From CAVQCT01 sp964371785 (GTDB lineage Bacteria; Zixibacteria; MSB-5A5; GN15; FEB-12): a stretch of 64,000 nucleotides of DNA. The notes under the pieces are model-generated. The model saw only the letters and a program-made list of their open reading frames with translations. It was not told the DNA's origin and made no database searches. Shown here piece by piece: positions 33,551 through 40,824 of the stretch (position 1 is its first letter; each line of letters starts with the position of its first letter). A program made the translations under genes and the position numbers. The stretch covers positions 372,001 through 436,000 of the forward strand of contig CAYJOL010000001.1 of the NCBI GenBank assembly GCA_964371785.1, given 5' to 3'.

Positions 33551-34935
33551 CACGGCAGCACAATCATCGATGGGTTCTTGCCGACATTTATCGAGGCGAG
33601 TAATTTGCGACTGTTTGTACTGTAGAAGTCAACACGGTCGTCCGACGGCACGCAGACCATCAATTGCTTGTTTTGACCGTCAAGTCCTATCCTGCCGGGT
33701 ATACTGTTCAAAGCAATATAGCCGGTCTCTAAACCCTGATCGGGTATCATAAAGGCTATTTCTTTGCAGTCATCCAGCGCGGCGTACAGAACTCTTACGT
33801 ACCTGTTGAAGACCAGTCCCGATGCAGTTCCACAGAGAGTAACGGTTGATAACATGCGCCCTGACGACAGGTCTACGGCAGAGAATGTGCGTTGGGTGGC
33901 ATGTGAAACATATAACACCTTATCTGCGCTGTTAACCACAATTTCACCGGCTGAAGTTTCGACGTTGAGCGAACTAACCTGCGAGAAATTCGACGGGTCG
34001 AAAACTTCTATGTTGCTTGAGAAACGACTCGAAACATACAGTAATCCCGTAAATGAATCGACCGCCAGTCCGATCGGACCATTGCCGATATTCAAACGGG
34101 CAATCTCCTGAAAAGCAGCAATATCCACCACCGATACAGTGTTTGAGCCGGTATTTAATATGTACAGGTATCGATTGTCTGCAGAAACAGCGAGTCGGCC
34201 CGGGGCATCACCAAAACTCAGTTGGAGTTTCTTGATTATTTGCTGTGACGGGACATCGATCACGGTGATGATGTCTGCTTTCATGCATGCCACATACAAT
34301 TGCTGGGACAGGTTGGAATAAATGATGTCAGCCGGTCCGTCGGCAACGGCGATAACATCGACCACACGATAAGTCGAGCGATCTATTACCGTTATATTAT
34401 TCGAATCCTCATTGGAAACAAAGGCCAGCGAACCGGGCGGCAGGCTGGGGGCCTTGAGTAGACTAATCTGGGGAACGTACAAATCGCCTTCATAGGCGCC
34501 CTGCCCCGGCGTCCATAACAAGAATATCACCGATGCTTCATCCGCACCGGCTTGAAGAAGTATCGGCACGGTGACGCCACCTTCGGGCAGACGAGGATGG
34601 AGCAGGGCTACACCTGAATAGCTGCTGACATCGCCGAAGACAAACCGGGCTGTGGTATACCGTCCGGGCGCGAATGGAGATTCGAGCAGGACTGTCTGGT
34701 GTCCGGATAGTTGATCCGAAGACACCGTTTTGCCACCCATATCAAAGGCGGCACTATCGTCGGGGCCGCTCAGCACGAGTGAGTCCAGCCGGAGACTAAC
34801 GCGGTCCTGGAGATTAGGCGGGCATTCGAGGTAAACGATCAATTGAGACTCGCTCGGAGCAGGCGCCGCTTGAATCGGTTGACCGGCCGCGACACCGAGC
34901 CACAGACAGATTATTCCTGTAATACCTCGATACAT
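33550..34935 (-). CDS. YVTN-type beta-propeller protein, exported
   Basis: 461 residues from ATG 34935, which has AGGGA about 8 nt upstream and starts a signal peptide (GITGIICLWLGVAAGQPIQA). Residues about 30-155 form a beta-sandwich-like N-terminal part, reminiscent of DUF4382-type domains (LVLSGPDDSAAF ... GRYTTARFVFGDV). From about 165 to the end come six to seven propeller repeats of YVTN type (LAFVSNEDSNNITVIDRSTY, LYVACMKADIITVID, LYILNTGSNTVSVVDI, LYVSSRFSSNIEVFD). Such propellers scaffold protein-protein contacts on the cell surface. It follows the nanowire-like cytochrome gene after a hairpin terminator, and it overlaps the beta-barrel gene by one base. Confidence 0.85.
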   Translation of the reverse strand: MYRGITGIICLWLGVAAGQPIQAAPAPSESQLIVYLECPPNLQDRVSLRLDSLVLSGPDDSAAFDMGGKTVSSDQLSGHQTVLLESPFAPGRYTTARFVFGDVSSYSGVALLHPRLPEGGVTVPILLQAGADEASVIFLLWTPGQGAYEGDLYVPQISLLKAPSLPPGSLAFVSNEDSNNITVIDRSTYRVVDVIAVADGPADIIYSNLSQQLYVACMKADIITVIDVPSQQIIKKLQLSFGDAPGRLAVSADNRYLYILNTGSNTVSVVDIAAFQEIARLNIGNGPIGLAVDSFTGLLYVSSRFSSNIEVFDPSNFSQVSSLNVETSAGEIVVNSADKVLYVSHATQRTFSAVDLSSGRMLSTVTLCGTASGLVFNRYVRVLYAALDDCKEIAFMIPDQGLETGYIALNSIPGRIGLDGQNKQLMVCVPSDDRVDFYSTNSRKLLASINVGKNPSMIVLP

Positions 34936-34962
34936 ACTACTTTTCCCTGATTCCATCTAACC

Positions 34963-34994
34963 AAAACGCCCGAACACAGTTGCCCGGGCGTTTT
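34963..34994 (-). terminator. Hairpin after the OmcS-like cytochrome gene
   Basis: AAAACGCCCG and CGGGCGTTTT form a perfect 10-bp stem around a 12-nt loop, 36 bp beyond the stop codon at 35031. The minus-strand side ends in TTTT. Partial termination here would leave the cytochrome message abundant while allowing some read-through into the conduit genes. Confidence 0.8.
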
Positions 34995-35030
34995 GAATTT
35001 ATAAGAATCCGACTATTCAGTCAACAGTTC

Positions 35031-36110
35031 TTAGTTCGGATTCGGGCCGTCGTTGATATCCTTCACGTGGCACTTGTTACACAGCGAGCGCTGGTTGTGG
35101 CCATACGGATTCGGGATAGCATACGAACCGGACTCCACACCATCTTCGGCCAGATAGGTCAACTGGAAGTCCCAGCGACCGGCATCTGGAGCGCTGGTAG
35201 CGTGCGCACGATGGCAGCTCAGACACATCACACGGCTGCTGGCGGTCGGGCCGGCGGTCGAAGTGGTGGTCACGGAAGCATCTTCGAACGGAACCGCAGC
35301 CAGATAGGCCGTGGCAGCGTTGCCACCAGTGATGGCATCGGTACCGGCATACAGGTTGTAGTTCTGGGCGATCGTGCCGCCGATAGCTTCATTGGACGGG
35401 TGAATCAGCTTCGTGCCATTATTGTGGAAATCACCATGGCAGTTGCCGCACCAGGCGCTCCAGCCACCCTGATAGGCGGTATGGTTGGCGTTGGATTCGG
35501 TCGCGGAGCCCGAAGTCGGGGAAATTCCGAGAGCGGTCGGGGCAGCGTTCGTAAACGTGAAAGCGCCGTCCTGAATAGCACCGATGCCGTAGAGCATACG
35601 GAAATTGGTGTTACCATGCGGGTCATGGCAGCTTGAGCAGCCAAGAATCGATGATGAGTAGTTACCACCCGGAGCCGAAGCAAGAACCGGGTCCTGGTCG
35701 AGGCCGTAACCGGGGGCTACGATGCTGTGACCAGCGGTGTAACCGGGAACCGGGTCGATCAAATTGCCCAGAGAATCAACCGCGCCACCGTTGTGACCGT
35801 CATTGAGGTTGTCTTCAAGCAGGAAGATGAAGTTGCCGGCGCCCTTCTGGTTGGCCGGGGTCAGCGGAGTGCTTGAAAACACGGCGCCCAAACGGGTCGC
35901 GTGGCAGGACAAGCAAACGTCGGACGGCGTAGCGTCCTTCAGCAAATACTGGTTGCCATCAGGGCTGTTCGGATCGACGAGTGCCCCGTCCTGGCTGTTG
36001 TGCATAGTGTGGCAGCCTTGGCAGTCGGCCACACCGTGATCGTGGAACGCCATCGACGATCCAGCGAAGGCAAACACGATTCCCAATGCGATGAGTAATA
36101 CCTTACGCAT
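35031..36110 (-). CDS. Hexahaem c-type cytochrome resembling OmcS/OmcE nanowire subunits
   Basis: 359 residues. The signal peptide ends SSMA, and the mature protein begins FHDHGVADCQGCHTMHNS, very like the N-terminus of Geobacter OmcS and OmcE (from memory FHSGGVAECEGCHTMHNS). Six CXXCH motifs lie at residues 30, 66, 158, 221, 296 and 344, the same number as OmcS. Other shared landmarks are QYLL, APGGNYSSSILGCSSCHDPH, AWCGNCHGDFHN, NYNLYAG, AVPFED, CLSCHRAHA and the C-terminal NQRSLCNKCHVKD. Eleven His outside the motifs can serve as distal ligands. OmcS-type proteins polymerise into extracellular conductive filaments. The start has an excellent GGAGGT ribosome site and overlaps the NHL gene by 8 bp. 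Filament formation is inferred, not shown. Confidence 0.9.
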   Translation of the reverse strand: MRKVLLIALGIVFAFAGSSMAFHDHGVADCQGCHTMHNSQDGALVDPNSPDGNQYLLKDATPSDVCLSCHATRLGAVFSSTPLTPANQKGAGNFIFLLEDNLNDGHNGGAVDSLGNLIDPVPGYTAGHSIVAPGYGLDQDPVLASAPGGNYSSSILGCSSCHDPHGNTNFRMLYGIGAIQDGAFTFTNAAPTALGISPTSGSATESNANHTAYQGGWSAWCGNCHGDFHNNGTKLIHPSNEAIGGTIAQNYNLYAGTDAITGGNAATAYLAAVPFEDASVTTTSTAGPTASSRVMCLSCHRAHATSAPDAGRWDFQLTYLAEDGVESGSYAIPNPYGHNQRSLCNKCHVKDINDGPNPN

Positions 36111-37293
36111 TCTGTAGAACCTCCATTGAATTGTAGTAGTTATAAAAACGAATCAAGAAGTGTTGAGAATTCAAATTAACGTAAACCCTTATCTTCTTCC
36201 CGGATACCACCTCCTCACTGCAAGAAACCTGTGTCTTGCTTGCAGAATCTGAATTATGTGAACTGGGCCGATTTTGCGATGACAGTTGTTTGACCTTGGC
36301 CTGAATGAATTCCGGAATAGTACACAGCTGAATCCGGTTACGGAAAACCTGGCCGACATACACTTCGCTCGAACCGGCCGCCGCCAGGAGGGTCGGATGA
36401 TAGAACCAGCCCGGACTGATTCCCTTGCCGCCGAATTCACCGAGAAATTTTCCGTCCGGAGTATAGCAGATGACGTTGAAGCGGTGTTTGTCGAGCACCA
36501 TTACCAATCCCGCCTTGTTGATCGTCACAGATATCGGGAACGACATTTCGCCCGGGTTACTTCCCTTGTGCCCGATCATTTTCACCAGGTTGCCACCCAG
36601 GTCATAGATATAAACACTTCCGACCGTCGCAACCGGAACGTAGAATCTTCCACCGTAGATACAGGTCTCCCCGGTAACGACCTCTCCCTTGTCTTTGTCA
36701 CTGAAATCTTGGAGGATGGTAAAGCGGTTAAGCAGATTCCCGTCGCCGTTTACGACCAGCACTTCGCACGCTTTTTCGTCGAGCGCATAAATCTGGTCCT
36801 GATCGTCGATCGCAATACTGCGAATGTCCCGCCTGCTGCCGTTCTCTTGCGCCGGCATACTGAGCGTTTTGAGGTACTTGCCGTCAAAATCAAATTTCAT
36901 CAGCTCGCGGCCGTCAGCCGTAGCGGCGAGAATATATATGTATCCTTTGGAATCCACCGCCAGATCAAGCGGCATACTGAAATACCCGCTTCCACTGAAC
37001 TCATACCGGAAGAAATTCAAACTGTCAAAGATGAGAATCCTGTTGTTACCGGGATCGGCCACATAGACTTCATCGAAATGCCGATCGACAAAAATCTTGG
37101 AGGGACGCAGTATAATGTTCGTTTCTCCCGGAAGCGTAAGATACTGAACGAACTGCGCCGGGACGGAGAGCTCCTGGGTCATCACCGACGGAGTGAATGT
37201 TGTGAAAAGAATCACAAGAGATGCCAAAAACAAGACATATTTGGAGCGATTTAGAGCAAAACAAATGAGGTCATTCGTGCGGTGTATATTCAT
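36103..37293 (-). CDS. NHL-repeat beta-propeller protein, exported
   Basis: 396 residues. An N-terminal hydrophobic segment (KYVLFLASLVILFTTFTPSV) should act as signal or anchor. Six NHL-like repeats follow at about residues 60-330, each with a PxxIxVD...IYVAD..NxRI pattern (RPSKIFVDRHFDEVYVADPG, PLDLAVDSKGYIYIL, FPISVTINKAGLVMVLDK). The last 60 residues are polar and contain one Cys pair-free tail. It is the first gene of a two-gene unit with the OmcS-like cytochrome (8-bp overlap). No ribosome site is visible before the ATG, and a Crp-like site lies only 36 bp upstream. NHL proteins are, to my knowledge, recurrent neighbours of nanowire cytochrome genes, where they may help assembly or surface attachment. 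Confidence 0.85.
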   Translation of the reverse strand: MNIHRTNDLICFALNRSKYVLFLASLVILFTTFTPSVMTQELSVPAQFVQYLTLPGETNIILRPSKIFVDRHFDEVYVADPGNNRILIFDSLNFFRYEFSGSGYFSMPLDLAVDSKGYIYILAATADGRELMKFDFDGKYLKTLSMPAQENGSRRDIRSIAIDDQDQIYALDEKACEVLVVNGDGNLLNRFTILQDFSDKDKGEVVTGETCIYGGRFYVPVATVGSVYIYDLGGNLVKMIGHKGSNPGEMSFPISVTINKAGLVMVLDKHRFNVICYTPDGKFLGEFGGKGISPGWFYHPTLLAAAGSSEVYVGQVFRNRIQLCTIPEFIQAKVKQLSSQNRPSSHNSDSASKTQVSCSEEVVSGKKIRVYVNLNSQHFLIRFYNYYNSMEVLQNA

Positions 37294-37328
37294 AATCTAG
37301 ATGTCTCAGTTCAGTAATAGCGCAGTCT

Positions 37329-37344
37329 TGTGACTTTGTTCACA
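37329..37344. promoter_or_regulatory. Crp/Fnr-family binding site (TGTGA-N6-TCACA)
   Basis: TGTGA CTTTGT TCACA is a perfect match to the Crp half-site arrangement. Its centre is about 43 bp upstream of the NHL gene ATG. A related but degenerate sequence, TGTGA-AAAAAG-TTACT, occurs at 37413-37428. A Crp/Fnr-type regulator therefore probably links expression of the nanowire-like cytochrome to cAMP, redox or oxygen state. Confidence 0.6.
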
Positions 37345-37428
37345 TGAAGTATTAGGAATCTTTTTCCGGTGCGCCGATATAACCCGTTGTCAAAGCTTTC
37401 GTTTAACTTCTTTGTGAAAAAAGTTACT

Positions 37429-37448
37429 AAAATGTCACCAAAATGTCA
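37429..37448. repeat. Tandem AAAATGTCA boxes spaced by one helical turn
   Basis: AAAATGTCA occurs at 37429-37437 and again at 37440-37448, an exact 9-bp repeat with an 11-bp period. Direct repeats one turn apart are typical binding sites of two-component response regulators. The second copy overlaps a possible -35 hexamer on the minus strand. Confidence 0.4.
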
Positions 37449-37610
37449 AGAGGAATTTCACCATTTTACCCTCTTTTGACCCCTATAAACATGCATTGGG
37501 TAAAACTGGACTAAGATAATGTAATATAGCTGGTTAACCCTGTTTCTCTTTTGGGCTGGGTAAGAAAATGTTCAGTGAAGTAACAGCGGTCAGATGTGAG
37601 GTGGAAAAAA

Positions 37611-38402
37611 TTACCGTTTATAGTGCTCATGGCAACCGGAACAGAGTTCTTTCTCAGAGGAAAAGCCTGCCGGAAGGTTGCTGTCCTGCCTGGTCAGCGA
37701 GTGACAGCTCTGACACTCAATCCGGTCTCCGATCAGCCGAATTCTGGGGTCAAGTTCGCGACGGATACCGTTTCTCCCGTTGCCTTTGCCAAGAGGGATA
37801 CGTATACCCAGCGGATGAGTGGCATGGCGACTGAAGCGAGGAATCTCTATCTGGCTTAATGATTTATTGTTCATCAAGTTAGAGCCACTGGAGTGGCACA
37901 GGAGGCAGCTTTCGGACGGTGATAATCCGGTCAGAAGTTTGGAATCGCTATGATACACATCGGCCGCCGCAATATGCCCCGCCGAAATCGACTGAATGTC
38001 CGTGCCAGGACCATGGCATGAAGCACAGAGCATCCGAACGGACTGATTTTCATAATTAAACTCAAATGCCTTCTGTTTCGCCAATAGGTACCGGCTGTTA
38101 TGGAATGAATGGCAATCAAGACAATTGCGGTTGTTATTTCGGTGAAAGCTCAACGGAATCGCCGAGTTCGGATCGACCAGCGATTGATGGCACTTCATAC
38201 AATCCTGGTTCGTGATAAAATCCCCGACATACTTGCCGGATAGGTCCGCCACGAGTGTATGGCAGGTGGCGCACTCAACATCCTCGTGTCCCGAACTGAA
38301 TCGCTCTCCCCCGCTCCCCCCTTTGAACTCCAGCAATACCAGACCGACAGCCAGATAGGTCATGGCCAGAAGGATAAGCTTCGCTGATTTGGCAATCGTC
38401 AT
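37611..38402 (-). CDS. Seven-haem membrane-anchored c-type cytochrome
   Basis: 263 residues with seven CXXCH motifs (CATCH, CMKCH, CLDCH, CASCH, CLLCH, CQSCH, CSGCH). The N-terminal hydrophobic helix (LILLAMTYLAVGLVLLEF) has no obvious cleavage site, so the protein is probably anchored in the inner membrane with its haems in the periplasm. It starts at ATG 38402 with AGGTGAG just upstream. Haem spacing is irregular, unlike the 16- and 26-haem proteins. It is the first gene of the cytochrome region and is separated from the NHL gene by 317 bp of regulatory sequence. A role in passing electrons from the quinol pool to periplasmic cytochromes is plausible but inferred. Confidence 0.88.
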   Translation of the reverse strand: MTIAKSAKLILLAMTYLAVGLVLLEFKGGSGGERFSSGHEDVECATCHTLVADLSGKYVGDFITNQDCMKCHQSLVDPNSAIPLSFHRNNNRNCLDCHSFHNSRYLLAKQKAFEFNYENQSVRMLCASCHGPGTDIQSISAGHIAAADVYHSDSKLLTGLSPSESCLLCHSSGSNLMNNKSLSQIEIPRFSRHATHPLGIRIPLGKGNGRNGIRRELDPRIRLIGDRIECQSCHSLTRQDSNLPAGFSSEKELCSGCHEHYKR

Positions 38403-38666
38403 ATCTCACCTATCGGCAAATCCTGTCAGAAACTTTTTGCGAAACCGGACCATTCAAACCTCGCTCGATCGGTTCACGAACAGCGAGACCATAAAATACT
38501 TGTCGGCCTACGAGGACTTCGCTTTATTGACGTATTCAGAAGAAGCAAGTGCGATCCGGACATAATCTACAGACTGCTTTGGACTTGTCCACGCATCTGC
38601 AAATATCTATTGAGTTTCAGTCGGATAGCTATCACTTGCTGTTCCACTTGACGGGAGAACAAAAAC

Positions 38667-39752
38667 ATGGCTCGGTTGCTTAAGCATGTGTCGAAAAAAG
38701 TCGGAATGACGCCGGGAAGTCTCGTCTATGTCGGCGAAAAACGTACCGAACCGGTCAAGATACAGATTTTCGATTTTACCGATACTGCTCTCACTGAGAA
38801 GGCCGTGGAGAAAGCCGAGGACTGCTACTCGTACCGGGATTCATCCAGCACGACCTGGATAAATGTCACCGGCATCCACGACACGGAACTCATCGGAAAA
38901 CTGGGCAATCACTTTGGCATTCACCCGCTCAACCTCGAAGACCTGCTGAATACCGGGCAGCGCCCCAAGCTGCAGGAGTCTGAGCAATATCTGTTCATCG
39001 TCCTGAAGATGCTGTACATTAAGAAAGGCGAAGCGGTGATAACCTCAGAGCAGGTATCGCTACTGGCAGGTAAGAATTACGTCATTTCGTTTCAGGAGGA
39101 AGCCCAGCACGATGTTTTCGAAGCAATTAGAGAGCGGATTCGCAAAACGGTGCCGCGGGTCCGACTAATCGAATCGGATTATCTTGCCTACGCCCTGCTT
39201 GACGCGGTCGTCGACCATTACTTCGTTATCATTGAGCATCTGGGAGACCAGATTGAACTGGTCGAAGAACAGTTAGTCAGGAGACCGGCAACCGAGAACC
39301 TTCAGACTATCCATGAGCTTAAGCGAGAATTGATTTTCATGCGTAAAGCGGTCTATCCACTGCGTGAGGTGATCGGTGGACTTGACCGCACAGAATCGCC
39401 CCTGATTCACACGACTACCCGCCCATATTTGCGGGATCTCTATGAACATACGGTACAGGTGATCGACACCATTGAGACCCTGAGGGACACTGTCTCAGGA
39501 CTGCTGGACATTTATCTCTCCAGCGTCAATAATCGGATGAACGAGGTCATGAAGGTATTGACAATCATCGCGACTATCTTCATACCGCTGAGTTTTCTGG
39601 CCTCTGTGTACGGCATGAACTTTGACACCTCGATCAGCCCGATGAACATGCCCGAACTTCGCATGCGTTTCGGCTACATCCTGTTCTGGATCGTGGTGGC
39701 CGTCGTCGGTCTGGGTCTGCTCTGGTCGTTCAAGAAGAAACGCTGGATTTAG
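38667..39752 (+). CDS. corA: CorA-family magnesium/cobalt transporter
   Basis: 361 residues. A large cytosolic alpha/beta and helical domain is followed by two C-terminal transmembrane helices (VLTIIATIFIPLSFLASVYG and FGYILFWIVVAVVGLGLLW), with the signature YGMNFD between them at the pore entrance, as in all CorA channels. It forms pentamers that carry Mg2+ or Co2+ into the cell. The ATG has GGGAGA 7 nt upstream. The 264 bp between it and the divergent cytochrome gene hold the promoters for both. It has no evident link to electron transfer. Confidence 0.95.
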   Translation: MARLLKHVSKKVGMTPGSLVYVGEKRTEPVKIQIFDFTDTALTEKAVEKAEDCYSYRDSSSTTWINVTGIHDTELIGKLGNHFGIHPLNLEDLLNTGQRPKLQESEQYLFIVLKMLYIKKGEAVITSEQVSLLAGKNYVISFQEEAQHDVFEAIRERIRKTVPRVRLIESDYLAYALLDAVVDHYFVIIEHLGDQIELVEEQLVRRPATENLQTIHELKRELIFMRKAVYPLREVIGGLDRTESPLIHTTTRPYLRDLYEHTVQVIDTIETLRDTVSGLLDIYLSSVNNRMNEVMKVLTIIATIFIPLSFLASVYGMNFDTSISPMNMPELRMRFGYILFWIVVAVVGLGLLWSFKKKRWI

Positions 39753-39891
39753 ACGATGTTCACTTATACCGAGTTTCATTCTGGGCGCAGACAAAGTCCA
39801 TCACTCGCCGCAGTACGATGATCCGCTCTATAGAATCCCGACTTGACCAGCGCTTTGGTTACTGCGAGATTGTGGCGCGTAAGGAGGATTG

Positions 39892-40824
39892 ATGGAATTC
39901 GAGCCTTTGAAAAAGCCTGTCGGGAACCTCTGGCACAGCGCCAGGGACTTCGTCTGGTATTATTCAGCCGGATTGATCAAGGGTCTTGAGGAAGATCATG
40001 CTTTCTTGTTCGCCGGAGGCCTGGCCTTCTCCCTGTTTGTCAGTATAATACCGCTCATTCTCATCATTTTCTCCGTTCTGGGCAACATTCTGCAACGCCC
40101 GTTTGTGGCCGACGAAATGCGCCGGATGATCGAACAAGTGATTCCTTATCGGGAATACTCGGACTATGTCAATGACCTGATCTTTAACCGAGTGGATTCC
40201 TTCAAGCAGTTCAAGAACCTGGCCGGCGTCGTGGGTATAGTAGGACTGTTGTTCGCGGCGAGCAGTCTTTTCAGTTCCATGCGGACGATGCTCAACAAAG
40301 TTTTTCGAGTGCACAGAAGCGTATCCGTCCTGCTGGGGAAACTTCGTGATTTCGCTCTCGTGGTTATCATTATTGTCTATTTTCTTGTTTCCACCGTATT
40401 CCTCTCAGTTTGGGAAGTCTCCAAGGAGTTGGCCCAAAAGATGGCCATTCTATCATTCTTAGACGTCGCGCTGGTTCAAAGATTGCTGTTGGGCGCAGCA
40501 TCTTTTGCCATAATGTTCATCGCCTTTTTCGTTATGTACTTTTCCATACCGTACCGCCGTCTCCCCCGGCGAGTAGTGCTGGTGAGTGCGATTTCAGCAA
40601 CAATACTGTGGGAGCTGGCCAAGCAGTTGTTCGGGTTTTACATTTCCAATTTCATCACCCTGCAGCGCATTTACGGCACCTACGTATTGGTAATAGTAGT
40701 CGCGTTCTGGATCTATTACACATCGTTGGTGTTTATCGTCGGAGCGGAAATAGGTCAATTATACCGCGACCGCCACGCCAAACACCACGGCTCTGAGCTC
40801 GATGCTATCCAGTCACCGCGTTAG
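39892..40824 (+). CDS. YihY/BrkB-family inner-membrane protein
   Basis: 310 residues with about six membrane helices. Family landmarks are DHAFLFAGGLAFSLFVSIIP, the GVVGIVGLLFAASSLFSSMR stretch, and the C-terminal RIYGTYVLVIVVAFWIYYTS with LVFIVGAEIGQLY. ATG 39892 is chosen over a TTG three bases earlier because AAGGAGG then sits at a workable distance. The family was once called ribonuclease BN, now considered wrong; its true function is unsettled. The stop codon shares bases with that of the convergent transglutaminase-like gene (4-bp overlap). Confidence 0.9.
   Translation: MEFEPLKKPVGNLWHSARDFVWYYSAGLIKGLEEDHAFLFAGGLAFSLFVSIIPLILIIFSVLGNILQRPFVADEMRRMIEQVIPYREYSDYVNDLIFNRVDSFKQFKNLAGVVGIVGLLFAASSLFSSMRTMLNKVFRVHRSVSVLLGKLRDFALVVIIIVYFLVSTVFLSVWEVSKELAQKMAILSFLDVALVQRLLLGAASFAIMFIAFFVMYFSIPYRRLPRRVVLVSAISATILWELAKQLFGFYISNFITLQRIYGTYVLVIVVAFWIYYTSLVFIVGAEIGQLYRDRHAKHHGSELDAIQSPR

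Larger units (their letters stand above)
37294..37610. other. AT-rich regulatory gap between the 7-haem and NHL genes
   Basis: 317 bp without a gene. It contains a Crp-like palindrome, a pair of 11-bp-spaced direct repeats, two TTGACA hexamers readable on the minus strand (37393-37388 and 37449-37444, neither with a good -10; the second has TAACTT at 17 bp), and AT-rich tracts around 37400-37470. It is the likely control region of the NHL-cytochrome pair. I looked for a cyclic-dinucleotide (GEMM) riboswitch core, known from Geobacter omcS-type leaders, and did not find it. Confidence 0.6.

Noticed and set aside
37294..38666. Cyclic-dinucleotide (GEMM) riboswitch upstream of the cytochrome genes
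   Set aside because: Known from Geobacter omcS-type leaders, so I searched both gaps on the minus strand, but the conserved core and paired stems are absent.
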